Positions 51,063 through 63,100 of a DNA stretch of 64,000 nt are shown here, one piece after another. The DNA is from Pholis gunnellus (lineage: Eukaryota > Chordata > Actinopteri > Perciformes > Pholidae): positions 3,612,363-3,676,362 of the forward strand of contig OU342809.1 in the NCBI GenBank assembly GCA_910591455.2, written 5' to 3'. Under the pieces are notes generated by a model. It ran no database searches and was not told the DNA's origin. It worked only from the letters and a program-made list of their open reading frames with translations. The position numbers and the translations under genes were made by a program. The first letter of the stretch is position 1, and each line of letters begins with the position of its first letter.

Positions 51063-51425
51063 CAACGTATCCTCATCACCGGTTCGTATGATATCGTACG
51101 AAAAGTTACTCCCCATTTTTGGTGCCTGCAATTTGATACATTTCCACTAGTTCCATGCATAGGGTCTCATCAAAATAAGCTTCCGTCATAACGTGAAACT
51201 TAGGCAACAACATTACTTAGTTAGGTTCAGAAAAAAGATCGTCGCCTGGGTTGAAATAACAACGGATGTGCCGTCGCTGAAGTACGCAAGGTACTTGGCA
51301 AAAACACCAACATCGACTTCCTGTTTTTTTTACACAGGGAACGAACTGCGGCCTCCTGGCCAGAAGATTGCTGTTTGTTGGATCCGTCCGCCTCCCATCC
51401 CGTCCCCCTGGTGTGTAATTTAGCG
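51059..51425 (+). repeat. Dispersed repeat type C, copy 2
   Basis: Includes TCAAAATAAGCTTCCGTCAT, CGTGAAACTTAGGCAACAAC and TACTTAGTTAGGTTCAG, then the shared end with GGCCTCCTGGCC and GGATCCGTCC. Related to 40028-40375; the TCAAAATAAACTTCG-like word also occurs inside the element at 45946-46242. Confidence 0.5.
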
Positions 51426-51550
51426 GTCTTTAAGTTCAAAATTACGTAGATAACATACAAGAAAGGTTTGTGGGATATCTACAAGATAGATTCTTTTTCG
51501 GAGGTACTGCTACGAATGCTGGATGAGAACAGCCGAAGGCAGCTTCAATT

Positions 51551-51552
<2 letters not shown>

Positions 51553-51586
<34 letters not shown>
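51553..51586. repeat. (AC)n microsatellite
   Basis: About 34 bp of uninterrupted AC repeat. Confidence 0.95.
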
Positions 51587-51588
<2 letters not shown>

Positions 51589-51639
51589 TGATTTAACTAT
51601 TTGTTTTTATTGATTCATTTATTCATTTTATTGCCACGG

Positions 51640-51780
51640 CACATACATACATACATGAAATGTGACCCCTGCATTTAGCCCATCCGAAGCATTTTGGAGC
51701 AGTGGGCTGCCGTAAAGCACCCCGGGAGAAATTTGGAATTCATCATCTCGCCCGAGGACACTTCGACATGCTGTGTGTTA
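51640..51780 (+). repeat. Dispersed fish repeat, GAGCAGTGGGC type
   Basis: The words CATTTAGCCCATCC, GGAGCAGTGGGCTGCC, CACCCCGGGAG and GAGGACACTTCGACATG occur in the order known from a common fish dispersed repeat (recognised from memory). Short, non-coding, not full length. Confidence 0.5.
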
Positions 51781-52621
51781 AACTGGAGGAAAACAACTTC
51801 CCCACCACCCAGTAGTTGAATAAGTAATGCAGAGCAACTATCAATGCTGTGCTTATAGACAGCGAACTGAAAGTGCCGATTGTGTTGAAGCCCTCTGATA
51901 TGAGACAACCTGACGGCGCCAGTGAGCGGCTCCGTGAAAAAGAGCAGAGTGAGAGGAGAGAACCAGCCTCTTGACTCCGCCGAGCTCTTTTCCCTCCAAG
52001 GCCTCCTCGCTCCTCCGTGCCTCTTTTCACCTCCCCTCTCTTCTTGCGGACTTGTCTGTTCAGACTGCGAGGAGGCCGAGTGCAAACCGACCGACCTCTG
52101 ACATCCGGCTCTCTTCACAAACCGCAGAGTGTTTCACTCAAGCCTCGGTCTCTGATGTGGTGAAGAAAAGCTCGGGAGGAGAAAACAGTAGCTTGGGAAC
52201 CACGTGGATTCCCAATATGAAGCTGTTTCTGTTTTGAGTTTACTTTTCTGTGGTGTTGCTTTATCTCATTGTTGGGAAACATGTTCAACTGAGCAGAAAC
52301 GGCTTAACATGTCAAGAGTGTTGCACATCAAGAAGACCCTCAATAGGCAGGAGGCGTGACGAGTTCCTCTTCTTTTTTTAATTTTTTATTGCAGCTCACG
52401 TTGTTAGTGACACTTTGTTTACTTCACTTTCTAATTGACTTACTTGTCAATTACATCGGTCCGTCACAGTTCACTGCCTCATCGCAGCTAATTTCCATCT
52501 GAGCGGAGGTGAGATTACCCTCCACAGCAAAGTGAGAGGAAGTCTTGATAAACAGCCGGGGCTCCCTGCTGAGGATCATTATCTTAAATCCTACCATTAT
52601 GCCAAAGGTCAAACTTCTTTC

Positions 52622-52624
<3 letters not shown>
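51781..52624. other. Non-coding stretch
   Basis: The 147-codon minus frame at 51675-52118 overlaps the repeat before it and has no domain. A candidate regulatory block at 52380-52610 (CTAATTGACTTACTTG, GTCAATTACATCGG) is noted. Confidence 0.4.

Positions 52625-52703
<79 letters not shown>
52625..52703. repeat. (AC)n microsatellite, 79 bp
   Basis: The longest AC repeat in the window, uninterrupted. It breaks no gene. Confidence 0.97.
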
Positions 52704-52704
<1 letters not shown>

Positions 52705-54774
52705 CCATTTTTTTCAAGTCAGATCCATCTTTTTCATCTGTCTATCATAGTATTTTTGTGAAAAAGTTCTGTCAGCTAAAAGGTCTTTACACATGGGGGG
52801 CGTGACAAATAAATAACACAAATGTCTGGGGCTTTTATTGTGATCTGGTCCATGCTGCCTTGGTCAAGGGTCCTGTGTGAAAGTTTTCCTGACAAAAATG
52901 ATCAAAATACGTACTTCGGCGTGCAAATTGCATAAAAAAAACAATTTAAAGATAAATGCCCCCGGTGTGTAAAGGCCTTCAGTCTTCTGTTGAGATCCTT
53001 TCAAAACAAAAAGAAAACCTCAATCAGAGGATGAAATGTTGAAATGCATTCCACACTGAGCAGATATCTTCTATTGCTCACTTAAGCCCAAACACGAAAA
53101 CAAAAAGGAACACAGGAAACCACACTTTTTTTAAATGTAAAACATAAAATTCACTTAATTTATTAGGTCACTCTTTCATATTCATATTTGCCTACACCAG
53201 TATAATAGTGCCGTAAAAATGCAGCAAGACTAGACTTGAGATTTCCTCCGATTCACATCTGCATTCCCTCATGGACCAAAAGCCCTGTGGGCTCACATTC
53301 TGGGCTTATTTTTGTTTGCCTGAATAAGTTATTAATTTTTCATTCTTGGCTGCTTTAAAAATGCAATCATGATACACTAGGCTATATCATTATTCCAGTG
53401 AAAAACTTTTCAACAAACCTACCAGGCATTTATTGTGAATTTGCATTCATAATCACCTTCTGTGCGCCGTCGTATTAACCGCTTCAGTGGTCGCAGAAAA
53501 GGCACGAAAAGTAGCTCGGATCAATCTCAGGTAATTGGCTTAACAAAGGTGTCTTCTAACTTCATCCATTTAGAGTGCCGTTCAAAATCAGGGGTTTTTT
53601 TTCAAGCAGCTTCTGCACTTGAACCAGACCTCCCCATCAAACTGAGGCATGCAAAATTCAGCATCAATTTGCAGAATCACAGCAGCTTTGATCGCCGTCT
53701 TAGGGACCGCAAGAGCGCGAGGAAGAAAGAGAGCGGCGGATACGGTGCGAGCGTGTGCATGTGCGCTTGTGTTTATGTTATGTGTGGCGTTTTCACAGTG
53801 GGCAGGGAAGGTAAGTGAGCAGGAAGAGGCCTGGATGCTGCTCAATCGCATCGCACCTGCACTCGATCATCCTCCGGCTATCCGCGCCTAACAAGGGATA
53901 TGAGTTCTGCTTCCTCAAAGCAGGTTATGGGAATCCCAGAGGTCCCTGCAATGCTGGGGTGGTCCCTGGTGTAAATGTGTGCAGGGGATGTGTGTGTGTT
54001 TATACTATGCATGTGAACGTGTGTGTTTATGTATGTGCATGCACCTCCACTATAGGTGTGTGCGAGTGGTCCAGAATGGAAAAGAAACTCCACTAATAGC
54101 CCTATCGTCTCCGTGGGCTCTCTTCCAGGCTCGGCCGACCTTGAGCGGGAGGGGTGGGGGCTCTTAAAGGATGACATGCCCAGGCTTTTCCACTCGCGCT
54201 CGCCCCCCCCGAAGTTGGAGAAATATCGTGTAAACCCTTTCCATTAATCATCCAACTCCGGGGTCATTAAGCACCTCAAATCGCCTGCTGCAACATCTAC
54301 CTTTCCAGTCGTGCTATCCACAATAGCCAGGAGCTGTGACATTGCTCTTTAATAACAACCGCACACACACACACACACACACCTTCCCCGCTCCCCACCA
54401 TCCTCCCGGGCCTTACGCTGTTTGGGAGTCGGTAACTCTGCTTGTTTTGCGCCAGTGTCCTGCTGCTAATGCAGAGAGACGTGTGTAAATCAGGAGATAA
54501 TGAAACGTACGGAAGTCTGGGTCGACCCCGTGTGTTAATACTGCCGCTCTCTTCACAGGAGGCCAGTAGCACGACAGATGTGATTTCATGAGGCACAGAA
54601 CAGTTTGCCTCCCTTCATTGGTAATAATAAACGAGTAACTATACGGCGTGACAGCCCTAGTCTCTCATACGACGGAACTTCATTGTGAATCACGTTTTTC
54701 GAGGTAAACGTATTTTCTTGCGGAATACGTTTTCTTTTTGACATATTAGTGAGTTTTCAACCAGGAGACTGCTG
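52704..54774. other. Non-coding stretch with candidate blocks
   Basis: No exon supported. Blocks 53130-53460 and 53880-54300 are non-repetitive. A small AC repeat lies at 54362-54382. Short frames in 53.5-54.2 kb overlap on both strands and carry no domain. Confidence 0.35.
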
Positions 54775-55087
54775 TTTGTGTCCTGTGTGAACCGAGGACT
54801 TCTGTTGCCTAAATCTAAACAAATTATCTTTTTTGCGTTTATTTTTTTTTCAATTTTGTAGTCATTCTAAGCCAAACCATGATGTTTTTTAACAAAACCT
54901 ATCCAAGTGGTTTTAATGCCTAAACGTATGGAAGTACTTTCACGGTCTTTTTTGTTTAAATGTACCACGTTAACCAGGTGTTTTAAACAGTTTAAAGCTG
55001 CGACCATACTCTGGGAGAAAATAGAATTCTCTTGAAACTTGATTGAGCGTGCATGTTGTACGGTAACGTCATTTTGTAGGAGACAGG
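54775..55087 (+). repeat. Dispersed repeat type B, copy 2
   Basis: Starts with TGTGTCCTGTGTGAACCGAG, holds AAGCCAAACCATGATG and TCCAAGTGGTTTTAATGCC, and ends with TAGGAGACAGG, all parallel to 34546-34850. A type A copy follows about 240 bp later. Confidence 0.72.
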
Positions 55088-55330
55088 GTTGGGCATGATG
55101 GGACATCTGGTGATGCAAACAGGGCTCACATGTGACATTCTGCAACAACCTGGAAATTGCTGGTCTTCTCTGTGTATTGTTATATTAAGTACCAAAAGGT
55201 TTTACAAACAAATGGTTAGCTTCATTACCTCCCAAAGTGAGTCACTGTGCTAGCTTGTTATGTTGACGAATAATAGTTTTCATTGTAAACCCACTGTGCA
55301 CAATCGGCCCAGTACCAAGCAGTTTCACAC

Positions 55331-55558
55331 TGAAGTGACTCAAGCCTGCATTCTCTCTAGTGTCCACCAGGGGGCGACTCATCTGGTTGTATAGAAGTCT
55401 ATGAGAAAATGACTCTACTTCTCTCTTGATTTATTACCTCAGTAAACATTGTAAACATGAGTTTATGGTCTCAATCTCTAGTTTCAAGTCTTCTTCAATA
55501 CAGCATGATGTTCATTTAGTAAATTATGGTCCATTTAGAGTCAAACAGACCATAAACG
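55331..55558 (+). repeat. Dispersed repeat type A, copy 2 (truncated)
   Basis: Matches the first 60 percent of copy 1: GGGGGCGACTC, TATAGAAGTCTATGAGAAAA, CAGTAAACATTGTAAACAT, CATGATGTTCATTTAGTAAA and CCATTTAGAGTCAAA. The second half with TATATACAGT is absent. Confidence 0.78.
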
Positions 55559-58500
55559 TATTCTTCCATACCACAGGCCCACAGTGGCCATTATACTTTC
55601 CCTCACCTCCATATACGTTGTCCTTTATCACAGAGACCAAGTAGAAAATGCAAAAACACTTTACATGTTGCTTCTCTTTAAATGCATTGTGTTCCTCTGC
55701 ACAGAGTTAGAGGTTAGGGCCTTACTCACTGTTCAAGGACAGGACAAGATAAGATGGTTCGCTCCTTCATCTACTGAGGATGTTGCTTTGTACAAGTTCT
55801 AGATAATGTGTAACTCACATCCATTCCGATATCATTGTTTGTCAGTGTGTATAAAAACTGACATCTCATTCATTACGCTTATTGACTCGACTGTGTTGTG
55901 AGTCCTTCTGCAAACGATGAATTATACTTACAGAAAAGACTCGACTTATTTAACAGAAATTGCCACGACACCATTTTATCTGGTAACATGGACTTATTAC
56001 CAATGTTTTTTTTAAAGCTTGTTCTGCTACCCCGAACATCCCCCCAAAAGACTTCTTTAATATGTAATGATTTTAACAGCATCATGAAATTAAGGATGCA
56101 AGAAATGTATTTGTTTTATTGTTATTTTTACTCTATAACAGGGCACCGAACTATGTCAATCCAACTTTGATTGCAGATTCATACTGCCAACTTTTAGTTT
56201 ACAAAACTTCACAATAAATGTATTTCACAGGGAAGCAGTGAAGTTCTCTCGTGGCAGTAAATGTACGGTGTAGGTGACAGTTTGCCTAAAAATAAACACT
56301 ACAAAAATACGCCTCTGTCAAACAAATAGACTCGAAGCATTGATATACATGTCTGATATGCTTTCTGTCGAGACAATTGTGATTTGTATTCATTCAATCA
56401 GTACAGCAGATCCGCACTCTGACTGACCTTTTCTAGTTTTACATTTGTTTAAACTCATACCTCAAACTTTACACGCTAGTTTAGATTCCTCATTACATGT
56501 GTGAAAAACTGAAATGAAGATGTGAAGCAGAGTATTTTCCTCAGTTGCTTGTCCTCAAAGCTCACTTACTAGTGCTGGCTTTTGACCGCAGCCGTCTGTG
56601 AACCGATGACTCTTCTTCGTCGCCGTAATGCCAGATGGAGTCCAGTCGGATCGCTACGACCACAAGCAGGCTCCACCATCCAATTACTTTTAATTAGTGA
56701 GGAGAGAATGCACACAGCAGCCTTGGCAACAGGCGGTGCGAATACGATTTTGGGCTCGCCGGTGGGTGATGGGGAGTTAAGAGAGCAACAGGGCTGACTT
56801 ATGTGGTTTATGGATGACTTTTTCTGGGCAGGGAGACTGTCTACGCGTAGCTCCTCAAGGGCTGAATTAGCCCCCTGATCCTCTAATCAATTTGGAGAGG
56901 AAGAAAATGAACACAGGTTCTCCCACTTGGAGTCAAGGCGGAATATATTCCTCCTTGTGCTTGTAATTTGCTGCGTGTGTGAAATAGATGCCAATATAAA
57001 GAAGAGGCCATTTGTGTCATAGATTCTTGTTATTATTGCTGTATGAAATACAAGACACAGTTGAGCTGTTTGTTATTTTTCTGAATTGTAGAAAAAGTCT
57101 GAATCAGATTCTTGGCAGAGACATCCGGTTAGAAAAAATGATTTGAGTGCCGTGCATGACCTGTATAAATCACATCCAATGGCGTATTTAAAGTCTTATT
57201 GTGCCATAATGAAATATTCAAATGCTGCCTGCTTCCGGCACAATGGAGCAGGTAAGTCTGTAATGATGACATAACAGCCTGGGAGGAATAAATGGGATTC
57301 GTGGGGGAAATGAATCAGAGTCTCCGGGACTCTCGGTGTGACTAATGAGGCCAGAAAGTGGGTCAGAGCCACAGGTTGGTCGGCTGCACAATGGGGCCCG
57401 AGACACACCGCCATCCCCGCGTTTAGCTGCTCTGATCACATATCCCGAGGTCAATTAAAGATTGCGGCTTACCGAGATCAGGCCTTGTGATGATGAACCG
57501 GGGGATCATTTATTTCTCTTTTTTTGACAGCGCAGCAAAATTGTTTCTCTCAAGTATCCAAACTTGGCTCCAGAACTCCAGCTGTCTCTCTCAGCTCCAA
57601 CAAAGGACCGTCATTTGTTAATCAGAAGAAACTCGATTAAGCCACCTTTGACTGAGTTCTGAATTTTCCACCAAGTCAGACATATTTTAATCACCGCAGC
57701 CGAGCAATTAATCATCGAGCTGTTGAGTGTGATTGCAATGAATATTCAGTTACCTACTGAGGTCTTTCGCCCGACCCCTTCCCTCTCGCCTCGTCTTAAT
57801 TATATTCTCGTCGGCGGCTCCTGTGGTGGAGCGGCGCCTGTTTGCCTTGCCTCTGCCCGGCCTCCCCTTAACAGCCATTAAGAAAAATGACACAAGCGCA
57901 GGTAGCGAAAGTAGCTCGGCAGGCGGAAATTAGTTTAAAAAGGCAGACGCCGTGCAGCTCGCCCGGAATGAAATCCCCCCCCCCCCTCTACCTGCTCTCG
58001 CTCGGCGCGGAGAGTCGTAAATCACTGCGATGCGCCGCATCCTGACGGGTGGGAATCAGAGCGGTCCGTCTTTGAAAGTGTGAGGCTGCTCCGACCTGCC
58101 CTTCAAAGAAAAAAATGTTCATGCACTTGGCTCGATGTTGATTGTTATATACTGAGTTAATATGGCAGTAAAGGGAGGAGGTAGGTGAGACAACGGAGAT
58201 GAACGGGTGAATTCCATCAAAGATAATGGACTGAGTGCATTGTTGCATTGCTTGAATGGATGATTCCATTGTCCGTCGCCGGGCCTCATAATCTGACTGA
58301 ATCGCCGTTTCGTCTCACTCCAGTCATTCGTCCTGACATTGAGTTCATGTCAGCCGCTTCTCATTGGAGCACACCGTTTCCAGTTGACACAGAGGCTGCC
58401 AGGAGCTGGTGGTGTTTTTTCACTTCTGTCTTTATTTATATAAGTCGACTCACAACAACTTTCAGCCTCGTGCACACTTTTTGTACTTCTTTTTTATGGA

Positions 58501-59654
58501 TGTTGCTTTGTAGGAAGATGACATCCCCATTGTTAATTTCACCTCCAAAAGGTGTGATTCATCAATTGTTCCTCTCAAAGAGCTCTGGAGTCGGGCTGGT
58601 TTTATTACTTCTTGTTGTATTTTTGCCAGTTTGGGACATTAATCATATTGGTTATGATCATGTTAATTGCTGGGATCCAGAACAACATTGAAATGTCTCA
58701 GAGAGAGCAGTGTCTTGCCACATCCAGTGGCGTAAGATAGTTACGATGGGCCCCACCACACACACACACACACACACACACACACCATTAAGTGCCGAAG
58801 GAATCTAATTGAAGGAGCTTTGTTACCTTCTCCTCTAGTCCGTTCCTTGCTTTTGTTTGAAAGGATGCATATCTCTATATGACATAATTCATTTAATCAA
58901 GTTTTTTTGTTTATTCATAGTTTATGTTTAATTAGCAGCATAACATGTTGTGATAGTTTGCTACTGACTATTTTACCGGTAAAACGTCTGCGTTTTTTTT
59001 TAACGCAGACGCATTTCTGAGATGGACTCATGGGCTCCAGTTCAAACACACTGCCTGCACGGTTTGTATGTACGCACCACGACCCATCAGTCTTTGTTGT
59101 AGCGATGTTGCCATGAAGCACGATAGGAAAAAAGAGCAACATTATGAAAGTGAAACCCAATTTGTAATTCAAACCAGAAACATCATTTAAATCTGACCTT
59201 CGATGGTGGAGAGTCAGTTGAAAGCATTTTTTTGTTACATAGAAGAATCTTAGAGAAATGGACTTAACAGTTTGTGTTCGTCCGTGTGAAGACATTCATG
59301 AATGAATACATAATTAGTTTGGTTTCATCTTTGAGAGAGACTCTGCTGGGATATCTGCTCTCATCCACTGACTTTGCCTTTGCAGATGAAGCCACACGTC
59401 ACTTCTCGTTACTTTTACTTTTCAGATCTCAGATTGCTTCTCTCATTGTCTTTGTCACCAGCTGGTGGCTATTAAAATTCTTACGCATGCAGTTTCCTAC
59501 TGGCCTCATTGTGTGCTCACCCACCCTACACTACACTAATATGTGTATGAGATGGGTGATGTCACTGATTTCCTTTATGATCAGACACCGAGTTATAACT
59601 GAAAATGTTAATACCCACAAAAAAGAGAGATCTTTTTCATTTTTCAAGCCAACA
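55559..59654. other. Non-coding stretch with the densest candidate blocks
   Basis: No gene. An AC repeat is at 58757-58785. The interval 56560-57960 has several non-repetitive blocks with homeodomain-like cores: CCAATTACTTTTAATTAGTG near 56678, GGTCAATTAAAGATTGCGGC near 57450 and GAGCAATTAATCATCGAGC near 57702. The 147- and 142-codon frames at 58248 and 59274 show no domain. Confidence 0.4.
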
Positions 59655-59735
59655 TTATGTCAGTTGAATTTACATAGCCCAATATCAAAAATCACAAGTT
59701 AGTCTCAAGGCGCTTTTACAATCTCTACAGCATAA
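59655..59735 (+). repeat. Short dispersed fish repeat
   Basis: TTTACATAGCCCAATATCAA, then AATCACAAGTTAGTCTCAAG and GCGCTTTTACAATCTCTACA follow the order of a common fish dispersed repeat known from memory. It abuts the type A copy at 59748. Confidence 0.5.
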
Positions 59736-59747
59736 AACCAGGTCTGA

Positions 59748-60173
59748 AAAGTGAAGCCAATGCTGAAGTGCCTTAAACTTGCATTCTTTCTAATGGCCAT
59801 CAGGGGGCGACTCGTTGCAAAAAGAAGTCTGGTTGTATAGAAGTCTATGAGAAAATGACTCTACTTCTCACTTGATTTATTCCCTGAGTTAACATTGTAA
59901 ACTTGAGTGTATGGTCTTCTTCAATGCAGCAGTTCATTTAGTAAATAATGTTCCATTTAGAGTCAAGTAGTTATCGTCTCACTTTCAAAGTTATTTTTTA
60001 GTTTGTGAAAGTTAATTGGAACCTTTCTGGTTGCCTAAAAATGTCTTTTTTTTATTGTTGGAAAAAAAAAAATGTCAACAGCCAAAATGCTGAATTTGAG
60101 GCTTCAAAACGGCAATCCACATACCAATGGGTGACTTCATGGTGACTACGTCCACTTCTTATATACAGTCTAT
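59748..60173 (+). repeat. Dispersed repeat type A, copy 3
   Basis: Near full length: GTGAAGCCAATGCTGAAGTG, GGCCATCAGGGGGCGACTC, TATAGAAGTCTATGAGAAAA, CATTTAGAGTCAAGTAG, then GAGGCTTCAAAACGGC, CCAATGGGTGACTTC and TATATACAGTCTATG. Compared with copy 1 it carries a small insertion after GCGACTC and a diverged centre. Confidence 0.8.
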
Positions 60174-63100
60174 GCATACAACAACCTGTGTCCTTAGATC
60201 CTTGATGCGGATAAGGAAAGTCGGTTCTGTCAAATGGTAAATGCAAACAAAAGATTGATTGGTCTAAAAAGATGAGTTTTGTCACTAGGGCCCTTTCTGT
60301 ATTATAATCTAATGTAATTTGCTGTGTGTCTCATATCAGATGAAGGTCACGAATGTCCGAAATCTTAATAACAATGATGGCTTTTTAATGGAAACAGTAT
60401 GGGGCTTTGTCTCATTAAATCTGCCCTTCAACATGTGCAAACACGGTCGAGTGTTGATTAGATAATATTGGTATTGAATAGAAAAAAGCCACAAAAGAGC
60501 AAATTTACAAGATGCTCAAGGTCATCCCTGAACTGTTACTTACTCTTTTTCCCCTCTGAGCGCTAATGCAAAGTAAAGCCAAGAGGGGCGACTAATGAAA
60601 AGGATGATAATGTAAATCTTGTCGTGGTAGAGTTGCAGTGGGACGCAGTGAAATGTAAGTGTTTAGTACATGAGTGATTCATTGGCAGATTGTATGTTTG
60701 TAACTGAAGTCTGCAATATTTTTCTCAACTTGATGCTCATTTTAAGATTCCAGAAATCTAAATTTCCTGTTCAAATTTCTTGTTTTGTCTGATCAACTAC
60801 GAAATGCAATAAATTGTCACATTTAAGAAGCTGAAACCAGAGAATGTTTTACATCCATATTTCATGTTTAATACCAAACAATGAATTTTATTTCTTTTTG
60901 GTTGGTTTTGGAAGTGACAAATTACATTTTCTCGCCGATAGGACCTTCAGATTAGAAACCCCGTCTATGTTTCGTTCTAGAAGGCAAACAATCTGGAGGA
61001 CTTGTCAGGAAGAATAGGGATGGAAGATACACGCTACAGCCCTTTGAGACAGGCATCTGATTTGTAATTTTGGACTGTATAAATAGAATTTACTTGGCTA
61101 CCAGGTTTAGAAACATGCAGGAACACAATGGCAGAATGCTAAATAAATTCAATCTGACAAGGTCCTGAATCTAGAAATCTGGGCATTTCCTGTTTCCAAG
61201 TTTGTGGAGTTTCCTCATCTCCTCTCCTTGTGTCCTTGTCCTGCCCACGTGAGATGCAAGTGGAGGAGTCAAGGCAATAGGCATTTAACAAAATGATATA
61301 TCCGTGCTCTGGAGGCGTCATTTTAAAGCGTTGTCAATTGAATATGACGTGTGGCACAGCTGCCTCTTTTATTCATCGCGGGTGCTGAAAAGACTTTCGC
61401 AAAGGATACACCGACGTAATTTCACTCGAGATGCATTTTAGAAATGGAACGTCCTTCAAGATGGAGGACTGAGATGGATTTCACAAGAAGAAGAGCCCCA
61501 GGTGTATACCATGGGAGATAATGAGGACGGTGTATGTACGTTGGACAGGTGGAACATGACAAGGTCTGGAAAGATACAGGGTCTAAACATGCCAGTTTCA
61601 GGTTCCACTAAAAGAGGCTTTTTTTTCATTACAGTCTGTTTATTTTCACGACTCCTGTAACTTCTCCTATGCTCTTACACGTGCGTGATTAAACAAGTGG
61701 TATTATATGTTTTTCTCATTGCCCCAGTGCAACTGCACTACCACCACTGTTTGTTTACGCCCCTGACTTACTGTCAAGCAAAGCCTAAGTAATAACCAAA
61801 AAACAGCAGCCAACTTCATTTTTCAGAGTAAATAGTTCATTTGATGGGGACTATTTTCAGCTGCGTATTTATAGGCGCTGGTGAGTATTTGGGGCAGCAA
61901 GACGGCGTATAGGGGTTTGACTCAGAATTAACTAAATTGTGTGTGTTCATGGTAACAAAGGAACATGTCAGCCAGTGCAGCAGTGTTGCCCGTTGACGTG
62001 TTTCTAGCGGACAACAATAGAAGTCTATGGCAGAGATGAATAACTTATATAACAGACTTTGTTACAACCAGTCATCGTCGGTTTTGGTCTACCCTTGGAT
62101 TTGTTGGCAATAAGAAATATGCTGTGTAGCGCTGATCATATAATGTAATGAGTAATATTTGCACTTCATATTCTAATATTAATTTTATACATAACATTCA
62201 CTGACAGGAAGCATCACATGAAACATGGCTGCTGTAATAGTCAATAGCAGTTCATTTTACACCTCTTGGCTCTCCTCTTTCAAAGCGGTGAGTTATTACA
62301 ATAATTAATCAGCCGTGTTAGTTGCCTGAGGGCAGATTTGTTGATGTCCCACAGACACAAAGGCGTCCTTTCATCTTTCCACGCAGAGTTTGAGAATTCA
62401 AAAGAGTAAGTCAGAGGGTTTGTGTATTCGTATGCTGCTGGATCAACACCTGTTGAAATCACTTTGACCCTTTGAGGGATGAAAGTATCATGAATCTACA
62501 GTGATTATAGAAGATAACTTGACTGCTTAGTGAAATAATTATTCTTCTTCTAATGTGACTTAGCTACTTTGAATGTGAGACCTTCAATAGCATCATATAG
62601 TGCCGTTTTGTTGAGACTTCTTTGTGTGTTTCAGTTGATCCGAGACACTTTTTTTTTTTTTCAACCATCTGCTCAGTGAGGCGGAGCGATCCAACACTTG
62701 TGACCAAGCGACTTTATGATGATGAATTAAGTCCTAATGTCGGTGTCAGTGCCGAAATGGCAGCCATTATGTAGCGCTGTGTCCTTGCCTAATGATGCAC
62801 GAGAACTTATTTGGTAAACAATGTCACTATGTCACAATGTGACTTTTGGAAAGGGAGCGTCTCCGCTGCTCAAACAAAGCAGACGAATACGATATTACAG
62901 GCAGGGATGATGTATTTTTGTGCATTGGCGTTGCACTGATTCCCTCCACAAAAAGTCAATGGGATTTTTCCATTGGATTTTGGATTATACAGAAAAAAGG
63001 GTCTGTGGGGAACAAACGTTTATGATACTTACACGTTTTGTTCAGCAAGATAATGAAGCACATGAGCGCGAGTTTTCACACTGCGGCTGTGAAGGCGGAT

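Noticed and set aside
58248..59702. 147- and 142-codon plus-strand frames
   Set aside because: Hydrophobic but without a conserved pattern, no promoter or splice support.
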